In this document: positions 35,183-42,499 of the stretch, piece after piece
How the letters are laid out: each line of letters opens with the position of its first letter
Position numbering within the stretch: the stretch's first letter is position 1
DNA from: CAVSUZ01 sp963791885
GTDB taxonomy: Bacteria > Pseudomonadota > Alphaproteobacteria > Acetobacterales > Acetobacteraceae
Assembly: GCA_963791885.1 (NCBI GenBank)
Contig: CAWBUL010000004.1
Coordinates: 496,001 to 560,000 of the forward strand
Direction of reading: 5' to 3'
Length of the DNA: 64,000 nt
The notes under the pieces: generated by a model
What the model saw: only the letters and a program-made list of their open reading frames with translations
What the model was told of the DNA's origin: nothing
Databases searched by the model: none
Translations under genes and position numbers: made by a program

Positions 35183-35737
35183 ATGATTCTGCTGCGACAC
35201 GGACAGAGCGAATTCAATCTGCATTTCACCAAGACGCGGCGGGATCCGGGGATCGAGGATCCGGCGCTGACCGATACCGGCCATGCCCAGGCGCGGGCCG
35301 CAGCGGAAGCACTGAGTGGCGAACGAGTGAAGCGGATCATCGTCTCGCCGTATCGGCGGACGCTCCAGACCGCGGCGCATGTCGCCCGGCGGCTGCAGGT
35401 GCCGGTACTGATCAATCCAATCGTGCGAGAGCGCTGCGCGTTTGCCTGTGATGTCGGTTCACCGCGAACGGCGCTGGCGGATGGCTGGCCGCAATGGGAT
35501 TTCTCCCACCTCGATGAGATCTGGTGGCCATCGGTCACGGAGTCCGAGGAATCGATCGAGCAGCGGGCCGCGCTGTTTCGCCAAGAAATGACTGCGCTCG
35601 ACGACTGGGCCGACACGCTGGTGGTGACCCATTGGGGCTTCATCCTGTCCATGACAGGGATCAGGGTGCAGAACGGCGAGTGGATGCGAGCGGACCCGTT
35701 CGTGCCGGCGCCTCAGCCGATCCCGTGGAAGTCGTGA
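35183..35737 (+). CDS. histidine phosphatase (phosphoglycerate mutase-like)
   Basis: A 184-residue branch-2/1 histidine phosphatase. The catalytic LLRHGQSEFN motif opens the protein, SPYRRTLQTA supplies the second Arg, ERCAFACD the acid residue region, and LVVTHWGFI the second catalytic His. Substrate unknown; such enzymes dephosphorylate sugars, nucleotides or proteins. Its stop codon is 4 bp from the CTAG that hosts the IS701 element, so the coding part was spared but the original downstream context was altered. Confidence 0.88.
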   Translation: MILLRHGQSEFNLHFTKTRRDPGIEDPALTDTGHAQARAAAEALSGERVKRIIVSPYRRTLQTAAHVARRLQVPVLINPIVRERCAFACDVGSPRTALADGWPQWDFSHLDEIWWPSVTESEESIEQRAALFRQEMTALDDWADTLVVTHWGFILSMTGIRVQNGEWMRADPFVPAPQPIPWKS

Positions 35738-35741
35738 GGCC

Positions 35742-35745
35742 CTAG
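35742..35745. repeat. CTAG target duplication, left of IS701
   Basis: CTAG lies directly outside the left IS701 inverted repeat and is repeated at 37162-37165. IS701-family elements duplicate a 4-bp YTAR target. Confidence 0.85.
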
Positions 35746-37161
35746 CACTACTTTGGCACTTCATCTGATTGGCTCTGCAATCTCTTCCGGCAATGCGGAC
35801 ATCGGCTTGGCGGTTGTGGCGGAGCGAACAGTCGAGCGATGACAGCGCGGCGGATTTCAGGAAGCGTCGGCTTCGGAGGAGCTGTCGGGGGCTGGTTCTT
35901 TTTTTCCCCGCGCTGCGGCACGGAGCCGCAGGTGCTGAAGGTAGGCAAAGGCGATGCAGCTCATGAGCGCGTGCCGATGCAGCCCGGTCCACGATCGTCC
36001 CTCGAAAGCCCCGAGGCCGAGTTCTTGCTTGAGCTGCTGATGGGCCTGCTCGCAGACCCACCGCGCCTTGATGCTGGCGGCGAGGCGGCGCAGCGACGTG
36101 CCTGGCGGCAGATTGCTCAGATCGTATTTCCGCTCGCCGCTGCTGCGCCATTCGCCGATCAGCCAGACCGCCTCGCCGGGCAAACGGCCGTGACGCGGGC
36201 TGCGCGGCCCGTCGGCAACCCGCACGCGCAAAGCCGCAAACCGAGCGGTGAGCGCACCTTTGCTGCCCTGACGCCAGATGATGCGCCGCCAACGGCAGTT
36301 GTCCAGCACGTCCGCACCCGCCCGCGCGTCCTCACTTGGGACGGCATGCTGTCGTGGCTTTCCCTTGTTGGCACGCGGAAACAGCAGCCCAGCGCCGGTG
36401 GTGAACACCTTCTGCGTGCGCGGGACGCCAACCGACCAGACCAGATCACGCGCGCTCAAGCCTTGGCGGAACGGCGCGCTGAGGCCGTATCCCGCATCGG
36501 CCAGGACGCAACCGAAGCGGACGCCGGCGGCGCGCACGCGGTCGATCTCTTTCAGTGCGATCTCCGGCTTGGTCAGCGCCGTGCGTTCCGTCTCCGGCAC
36601 GCCGGCAGCGGCGCAGCGCGCTTCGTCGTCAGTCCACGACTTCGGCAGGAACAGGCGCAGGCCGATCGGCACCGGCACTTCGCCGCACGCCAGCGTCAGC
36701 GAGACCAGCGCCTGACAGTTCGCCTGCTTTCCAAGCTCGCCACAGTATTGTGGAGCAACCCCGACCGAGAGCGTGCCCTTCTTGGGGATCGCCGTGTCAT
36801 CGACGACCAGCACCGCGTCGTCGCCGCCCACGATGGCATCAGCTCGTTCCGCGAGCACACGCCATAACGGTGCGTCGTCCCAGCTCGAACTGCTGATGAA
36901 GTGGTGCAGTTGATCGTGGCTGCGGAGGCCGAGACGCTCGGCAATCGGCTGTACGCTCTTCGGACCATCCGGCCCAAGGAGCCCCCGTACGTAGAGTGGT
37001 CCCCAGTGCCGCCGTGTGCTGCGGCCCATCACTGCAAGAAACGGAATCAACCAGCGGTCAAGATCGTCTCCGAACGCCACAGAACGGGACACAGCAAGCG
37101 CTCCGCTGAATCCCAGTCTGATACAGAACTGCCGCGTGACCGTACAAGTGCCAAAGTAGTG
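35746..37161 (-). mobile_element. complete IS701-family insertion sequence
   Basis: A 1416-bp element with 16-bp perfect inverted repeats CACTACTTTGGCACTT at both ends and CTAG duplications outside (35742-35745 and 37162-37165). It carries one intact transposase. The right CTAG is completed by the first base of the neighbouring IS630 element, so both elements used the same original CTAG. Confidence 0.93.
35857..37092 (-). CDS. IS701 family transposase
   Basis: A 411-residue DDE transposase, full length. It shows the family landmarks LIPFLAVMGRSTRRHWGPLY at the start, LVVDDTAIPKKG (first Asp pair), ADAGYGLSAPFR (second Asp), and RWVCEQAHQQLKQELGLGAF (YREK-like region with the catalytic Glu). 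The C-terminus has the usual hydrophobic helix (LMSCIAFAYLQHLRL). Related proteins were long annotated as SRSO17-type transposases. The gene is intact, so this element may be active. Confidence 0.94.
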   Translation of the reverse strand: MSRSVAFGDDLDRWLIPFLAVMGRSTRRHWGPLYVRGLLGPDGPKSVQPIAERLGLRSHDQLHHFISSSSWDDAPLWRVLAERADAIVGGDDAVLVVDDTAIPKKGTLSVGVAPQYCGELGKQANCQALVSLTLACGEVPVPIGLRLFLPKSWTDDEARCAAAGVPETERTALTKPEIALKEIDRVRAAGVRFGCVLADAGYGLSAPFRQGLSARDLVWSVGVPRTQKVFTTGAGLLFPRANKGKPRQHAVPSEDARAGADVLDNCRWRRIIWRQGSKGALTARFAALRVRVADGPRSPRHGRLPGEAVWLIGEWRSSGERKYDLSNLPPGTSLRRLAASIKARWVCEQAHQQLKQELGLGAFEGRSWTGLHRHALMSCIAFAYLQHLRLRAAARGKKEPAPDSSSEADAS

Positions 37162-37164
37162 CTA

Positions 37165-38301
37165 GTGCTCTGACTCATACGGACGATGCAGGCAATCTTT
37201 CGAGCTTGGCAAGGATTGAGGCGGTGGCTGCGGTCCAGACGAATGGGCGTGGTTCTGCATTTCGCTCAGCGAGGTAAGTCTTAATGGCAGCCTGCAGGCT
37301 GACGAGGGAGTGGAAGCTGCCGCGCCGGATGCGTTGTCGGGTAAGAGCGGAGAAGAAGGTCTCCACCGCGTTCAGCCATGACCCGGAGGTTGGCGTGAAG
37401 TGGAAGGTCCATCGGTCATGGCGTGCCAGCCAGGCCTGTACCTTTCGGTGCCGGTGGGTGGCGTAGTTGTCGACGACCGCATGGACCAACTTGCCGGACG
37501 GCACCTCGCGTTCGACGGCATTGAGGAAGCGGATGAACTCCTCGTGCCGGTGTCGCTGCATGCAGCGACCGATCACCGTACCCTTCAGCACGTTCAATGC
37601 GGCGAACAACGTCGTCGTTCCATGGCGTTTGCAGTCGTGGGTCATGGTGCCGCAGCGGCCGGGTTTCAGCGGCAGTCCAGGCTGGGTACGGTCGAGCGCC
37701 TGGATTTGGCTCTTTTCGTCGATCGACAGCACCACCGCATGGGCGGGCGGATCGAGATAAAGGCCGATGATATCCGCCATTTTCTCAGCGAACTGCGGAT
37801 CACGCGAGCGCTTGAAGCTGCGCACGCGGTGCGGCTGGAGTTGGTGCGCCGCCCAGATGCGCTGCACCGAGCGCAGAGACATGGCGGTGGCGTTTGCCAT
37901 GGCTCGCCCGGTCCAATACGTGGTCCCAGGGGGCGGCTCGCCACACGTGAGCGCCACGACGTGCGCCACTTTATCGGCCGGGATCGGTCGTTTGCCGGGC
38001 TTGCGCGTCTTGTCACGCAGCAACCCGTCGGGACCTTCCTCGACAAAACGCTGCTGCCAGCGCCAGACCATGGGGCGGCTGACGCTGATCTCTTTCGCCA
38101 CATGTTGCACCGGCCGACCACTGGCCGAGGCCAGAACAACTCGGCTCGCTCGATGTATTTGCCCGCTCGGTTGCGATCCGATGCTATTGCCTTAAGCCGC
38201 TTCCTGTCTGCCGCGCTCAACAACACGCATACTGTCTGTGCCATGCTCACAGAATCGCATGGCAACCGCATGTTGTGAATCGATAGAATGCGTCAGAGCA
38301 C
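37165..38301 (-). mobile_element. IS630-family insertion sequence
   Basis: A 1137-bp element with inverted repeats GTGCTCTGACTCAT (37165-37178) and its complement 38288-38301 (13 of 14). It is flanked by the TA duplication (37163-37164 and 38302-38303) typical of IS630/Tc1-mariner elements. The right end lies in the TAG stop codon of the aminotransferase gene: the last IS base, C38301, replaces the original one so that the stop is regenerated. Confidence 0.92.
37175..38244 (-). pseudogene. IS630 transposase with a one-base frameshift
   Basis: The start region (ATG at 38244: AQTVCVLLSAADRKRLKAIA, then GKYIERAE) is in one frame. The main part (VQHVAKEISVSRPMVWRWQQ HTH onward) is in another, to the stop at 37175. 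Adding one base near 38143 joins them (ERARVVLASASGRPVQHV). The catalytic triad is intact in the main frame: LSIDEKSQ, VVDNYATH and SWLNAVETFFS. Unless the shift is an error or is bypassed, the element depends on another copy. Confidence 0.85.
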
Positions 38302-39452
38302 TAGGACGTTTCGCGCAGCCCGGCGCGCAGCCGCTCGACCGCGCGGTTCAGCGTAGCTTCGGACTGAGCAAAACAGACGCGCAAATGGCCCTCGCCGCCC
38401 GGGCCGAAAGCGGCGCCCGGAGCAACCGCGACGTGGTGGTCCAGCACAAGACGGCGGGCGAGGGCGGTGCTGTCAGTCAGGCCCTCGATCCCGACAAACC
38501 CGTAAAAGGCACCGTCGGGTGCCGCATAACGAACGCCGTTGATGCCGGACAGTGCGTCGCCCAGCATGTCGCGCCCGCGGGCGCAGAATTCGCGGAAGGC
38601 GGCGACAGATTCGGTCTGCTGGGTCGCGGCGACGCCGGCGTGCTGGATGAAGGGGGCGACGCCGGAATGGGTCACCTCGACAATTTCAGCGAAGGTGTCG
38701 CGGGTGCCGGCGGGTAGCACGAGCCAGCCGAGGCGCCAGCCGGTCATGACCCAGGTCTTCGAAAAGCTGTTGCAGACAATCACCCGATCATCGGGCGTGG
38801 CGATGTCCAGGATCGAAGGGGCCGCGTCGGTGTCATAGACGATGCGGGAATAGACCTCGTCCGAGATCAGCCAGACATTGTGGGTGCGGCAGAGGGACAG
38901 GATGGTTTCGAGTTCCTCGCGGCTCGCCGTCCAGCCGGTCGGATTGTTCGGCGAGTTGAGCAGAAAGGCGCGAGCGCCCGGCAGCATCGTCGCGAGCCGG
39001 TCGAGATCGAGGCGGAAGCTGCCATCGGGCAAAGCGGTGAGTGGCAGCATTTCCGGCTCGCAGCCGCGGATGCGGGCAGCATTGGCGATGTTGGGCCAGG
39101 CCGGGGTGTGCATGACGACGCGATCGCCCGGGCGGAGCAAGGCGGCGAAGGCGATGGAGACGGCCGCCATGCCGGAGGCCGCGATCTGAATGCGGTCTTC
39201 CGCGACCGGATTGGCGTGGATGCCGGTCAGGTAGTCGGCAAGCGCCTGCCGCAGTGCCGGCAGGCCGCGCACATCCGGGTAGCGCGTGTGGCCGTCCTGC
39301 AGCGCCTGCACGGCGGCGCCGATCACCGGTGGCGGGGTGCCCTGGTCGGATTCACCGAAACAAAGGAACGACACGCCGGGTGTGGCAAAGGCGAGGCGGC
39401 CGATTTCCGTGATGCGGGAACCGGGGAGATGGAGGAGGTCGCGATCGATCAA
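38301..39452 (-). CDS. PLP-dependent aminotransferase, class I/II
   Basis: A 383-residue fold-type I enzyme. It shows GHTRYPDVRGLPALRQA, LLNSPNNPTGWTASREEL, LISDEVYSRIVYD, the PLP-lysine motif NSFSKTWVMTGWRLGWL and the C-terminal Arg in LRVCFAQS. These are the marks of aspartate/aromatic-type aminotransferases; substrate not determinable. It lies 50 bp downstream of argF in the same direction, perhaps in the arginine operon. Its TAG stop is formed at the right edge of the IS630 element, so the protein length is unchanged but its downstream region is now IS DNA. Confidence 0.9.
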   Translation of the reverse strand: MIDRDLLHLPGSRITEIGRLAFATPGVSFLCFGESDQGTPPPVIGAAVQALQDGHTRYPDVRGLPALRQALADYLTGIHANPVAEDRIQIAASGMAAVSIAFAALLRPGDRVVMHTPAWPNIANAARIRGCEPEMLPLTALPDGSFRLDLDRLATMLPGARAFLLNSPNNPTGWTASREELETILSLCRTHNVWLISDEVYSRIVYDTDAAPSILDIATPDDRVIVCNSFSKTWVMTGWRLGWLVLPAGTRDTFAEIVEVTHSGVAPFIQHAGVAATQQTESVAAFREFCARGRDMLGDALSGINGVRYAAPDGAFYGFVGIEGLTDSTALARRLVLDHHVAVAPGAAFGPGGEGHLRVCFAQSEATLNRAVERLRAGLRETS

Positions 39453-39502
39453 GGCTTCACACAGAGGGGCTCAGAGGATTGCACGGAGAACGCGGAGAAT
39501 CT

Positions 39503-40468
39503 TTATCGGGCGGCGCCCAGCACCCAGGCGAGGACGCCCTTCTGGGCGTGCAACCGGTTCTCCGCCTCATCAAAGACGACGGATTGCGGGCCGTCGATGA
39601 CGTCTTCGCTGACTTCCTCACCGCGATGGGCAGGGAGGCAGTGCATGAAAATCGCGTCCGGCGCGGCCTGCTTCATCAGGCGGCTGGTGACGCGATACGG
39701 CGCAAGCAGGTTGTGGCGGCTTTCCGCCGGATCGTCGGCCATGCTGACCCAGGCGTCGGTGACGACGCAGGCGGCGCCGGCAATGGCCTCTTCCGGGTCG
39801 TCGGTGAGCTCGATCCGGCCGCCCTGGGCGCGGGCCCACTCGAGCAGATCGGCAGGCGGCTGCAATTCCCTGGGTGTGGCGAGGCGAAGGGTGAAGCCGA
39901 ACCGGACCGCCGCCTCGATCCAACTGCGCGCGACGTTGTTGCCGTCACCGCACCAGGCGACAACGCGGCCGGCGATGGGGCCGCGATGCTCCTCGAAGGT
40001 CAGCACGTCGGCCATGAGCTGGCAGGGGTGCGACGTATCGGTCAGGCCGTTGATGACCGGCACCGTGGCGTATTGCGCGAGTTCGTGCAGCTTCGACACG
40101 CGGTCGGTGCGCAGCATGATGGCGTCCACGTAGCGCGACAGGACGCGGGCGGTGTCGGCCGGGGATTCGCCGCGGCCGGACTGCATGTCGCGGGCACTCA
40201 GAACCACGACGTCGCCGCCAAGCTGGCGCATCCCGACCTCGAACGAGACGCGCGTTCGGGTGGAGGGCTTTTCGAAAATCATCGCCAGGGTCTTGCCCGC
40301 GAGAGGCCGGGACGAGACGCGGCTTTGCTTGAAGCCCGAGGCAACATCCAGCATCTGGCGCAGGATCGCCGGTTCGAAATCACGCAGGTCCAGGAAATGA
40401 CGCAGGCCGGGATCACCGGCCTGCGCTGTTGTTTCCTGCCCCGCTGAATGGCGGAGCGAGGCGCTCAT
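39503..40468 (-). CDS. argF: ornithine carbamoyltransferase
   Basis: A 321-residue anabolic OTCase. Carbamoyl phosphate motif EKPSTRTRVSFE (about 65), the HPCQLMAD motif (about 145), the ornithine-binding DAWVSMADD (about 240) and the catalytic FMHCLPAHRG (about 280) are all present. It makes citrulline from ornithine and carbamoyl phosphate in arginine synthesis. Its start overlaps the argD stop by 4 bp, so argD-argF are coupled, as in many Alphaproteobacteria. Confidence 0.96.
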   Translation of the reverse strand: MSASLRHSAGQETTAQAGDPGLRHFLDLRDFEPAILRQMLDVASGFKQSRVSSRPLAGKTLAMIFEKPSTRTRVSFEVGMRQLGGDVVVLSARDMQSGRGESPADTARVLSRYVDAIMLRTDRVSKLHELAQYATVPVINGLTDTSHPCQLMADVLTFEEHRGPIAGRVVAWCGDGNNVARSWIEAAVRFGFTLRLATPRELQPPADLLEWARAQGGRIELTDDPEEAIAGAACVVTDAWVSMADDPAESRHNLLAPYRVTSRLMKQAAPDAIFMHCLPAHRGEEVSEDVIDGPQSVVFDEAENRLHAQKGVLAWVLGAAR

Positions 40469-41661
40469 TTCGCCGCAGCTCGGCTGGCCGAGGGCAGGCA
40501 GCGGCGGGCGGCGCGGTCGAGCATGCCGAGCGCCTCGTCCACATCCGCGTCGGTGATGACGAGGGGCGGGGCGAGGCGGAGCACGTTCTCACCGGCGGTG
40601 ATGGCGAGCAGCCCCTCGGCAAGGCAGGCAGCTTGAACTTCGCCCTGGGGGACAACGCATTTCATGCCGATGAGCAGGCCGAGGCCGCGGACATCCTCGA
40701 AGACCTGGGGATAGGTGCGGGTGATCTTCTCCAGGCCTGTGCGAAGTTTGTGGCCCTTGCGCTCCACGTCTTCCAGGAAGCCGGGGGCAAGAATCACATC
40801 CAGCACGGCATTGCCGGCAGCGCAGGCGAGCGGGTTGCCGCCAAAAGTGCTGCCATGGGTGCCCGGGACCATGTTCTTGGCCACGAACTCCTTCGCCAGG
40901 ACGGCACCGAGCGGGAAGCCGCCGGCAATGCCTTTCGCCGCAGACAGTACATCCGGCTCGATCCCCGCCCACTCATAGGCGAAGAGCTTGCCGGTACGGC
41001 CCATGCCGGACTGCACCTCATCGAGGCCGAGGACCAGGCCGAATTCGTCGCACGCAGCACGCAGATCGCGCAGGAACTGCATGTCGGCCGGTCGGACCCC
41101 ACCCTCACCCTGCACGGGCTCGACGATGATGCCGGCGGTGGCGGGGCCGATCGCGTCGCGAACTGCGTTCATGTTGTTGAAGGGCACATGGTCGAACCCT
41201 TCCACCTGGGGGCCGAAGCCGGCGAGATATTTGGCGTTGCCGGTGGCGGCCAGGGTGGCGAGGGTACGGCCGTGGAAGGCACCTTCGAAGCAGATGATAC
41301 GGAAGCGCTCCGGCTTGCCGGTTTCCGCCATGGTCTTGCGGATCATCTTGATCATGCCCTCGTTCGCCTCGGCGCCCGAGTTGCAGAAGAAGACGCTGTC
41401 CGCGAAGGTCTTTTCGACCAGCCGCGCGGCGAGTTTCTCCGCCTGCGGGATGCGGTAGAGGTTGGAGACGTGCATCACCTTGGCGGCCTGGTCGGCGATG
41501 GCCTGAGCCAGGTGTTTGTTCCCATGACCGAGAGAGGCGGTGGCGATGCCGGAGCCGAAATCGAGGAATCGTCGCCCGTCCACCGACCACAGCCAGGCGC
41601 CTTCGCCCCGCTCAAAGGCGAGGTCGGCACGGGCGTAGTTCGGCATCAGGGGGGAAATCAT
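40465..41661 (-). CDS. argD: acetylornithine aminotransferase
   Basis: About 398 residues from the ATG at 41661, with GAGGAG upstream; longer readings to 42027 have no plausible start. Class III aminotransferase marks: FLDFGSGIATASLGHGN, FCNSGAEANEGMIK, FEGAFHGRTLATLAAT, VEPVQGEGGV, LDEVQSGMGRTG, AAKGIAGGFPLGA (PLP lysine) and HGSTFGGNPLACAA. It converts N-acetylglutamate semialdehyde to N-acetylornithine, two steps before ArgF, with which it forms an operon. Confidence 0.95.
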   Translation of the reverse strand: MISPLMPNYARADLAFERGEGAWLWSVDGRRFLDFGSGIATASLGHGNKHLAQAIADQAAKVMHVSNLYRIPQAEKLAARLVEKTFADSVFFCNSGAEANEGMIKMIRKTMAETGKPERFRIICFEGAFHGRTLATLAATGNAKYLAGFGPQVEGFDHVPFNNMNAVRDAIGPATAGIIVEPVQGEGGVRPADMQFLRDLRAACDEFGLVLGLDEVQSGMGRTGKLFAYEWAGIEPDVLSAAKGIAGGFPLGAVLAKEFVAKNMVPGTHGSTFGGNPLACAAGNAVLDVILAPGFLEDVERKGHKLRTGLEKITRTYPQVFEDVRGLGLLIGMKCVVPQGEVQAACLAEGLLAITAGENVLRLAPPLVITDADVDEALGMLDRAARRCLPSASRAAAK

Positions 41662-42028
41662 GTGGCTCCTCGAAAGAAATGTTGCGTTCCTGCCGACCAA
41701 TTCTGACAGGAGGGGCGGATCATTGGCGGGGGTTGGCTGCCATGTCAAACTGGCGGGACCCATAAAAAACCGCCTTGGAAGCCGCGATGACGCAAACGAA
41801 ACCTGACGGGTATCCGACCTCGAAATCGGATCGGATTGCCTAGTGCATGGGTTTGGGCTGGAACGGTATCTCGCGGAACCGACAGTGATTCGTGGCGGGG
41901 TCGCGATCGCGCTGGAGCGGCCGGGCACGGCATCGGTTTGATTGGCAGCCAGTCGGCCGGCTGGCCGGTTAGGGATTGCCGGTAAATGGCGTAGACTGCA
42001 CGTTGTGCTGCCCCAGACGAGGTGCACG
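41662..42028. other. divergent intergenic region, argD and cNMP-domain gene
   Basis: A 367-bp region that must hold the promoter of argDF (minus) and that of the cNMP-binding gene (plus). A GGACCCATAAAAAACCGCC patch near 41755 is AT-rich relative to its surroundings. No clear operator or riboswitch was identified by eye. Confidence 0.4.
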
Positions 42029-42484
42029 ATGGCCGGGCTGTTCGACTACGACAATCCCTCAGCCGAGTGCTTCAGGGACGAAACGCCGATCCTCTGCGAC
42101 CTCGCGGATTCGGAATGGGATGTGTTGATCAGCTACATGGAGCGGAAGGTTTATCCCGCGGGGTCACGGATCGTCGGCGCAGGTCAGCGGGATCGGGCGC
42201 TGTACCTTATCGTGACGGGCACGGTGAGTGTGGTCGTCGACACCCCCAAGGGACCGATGCAGCTAGCCGCGATTGCTGAGGGTTCGGTATTCGGTGAGAT
42301 GTCGTTTTTTGACGGAGAGCCTCGCTCGGCATCGGTGGTTGCCCTGGATCAGGTCGAGGTCTTGTGCCTGCGGGTCGACGCGCTGGAGCAATTGTCCGCC
42401 TGGCATCCGCGCATCGCACTCAAGCTTCTTTTGGAGCTTGGGAAGGTGTTGAGCAAGCGGTTGCGAAGAACGCTGCCGGCATAA
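42029..42484 (+). CDS. single-domain cyclic-nucleotide-binding protein
   Basis: A 151-residue protein from the ATG at 42029 (GAGG upstream). It is one cNMP-binding beta barrel: LISYMERKVYPAGSRIV, RDRALYLIVTGTVSVVV, and the phosphate-binding cassette GSVFGEMSFFDGEPRSASV, with Glu and the Arg that contact cAMP/cGMP in known members. A C-terminal helix follows (IALKLLLELGKVLSKRL), but there is no DNA-binding HTH, unlike Crp. It ends 15 bp before the 879-aa redox gene, so it probably acts as a sensor or partner of that enzyme. Confidence 0.85.
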   Translation: MAGLFDYDNPSAECFRDETPILCDLADSEWDVLISYMERKVYPAGSRIVGAGQRDRALYLIVTGTVSVVVDTPKGPMQLAAIAEGSVFGEMSFFDGEPRSASVVALDQVEVLCLRVDALEQLSAWHPRIALKLLLELGKVLSKRLRRTLPA

Positions 42485-42499
42485 GATCGAAAAGCTGCT

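Noticed and set aside
40429..41706. 425-codon plus-strand frame
   Set aside because: Antisense shadow of argD in high-GC DNA; the minus-strand frame has all class III aminotransferase motifs.
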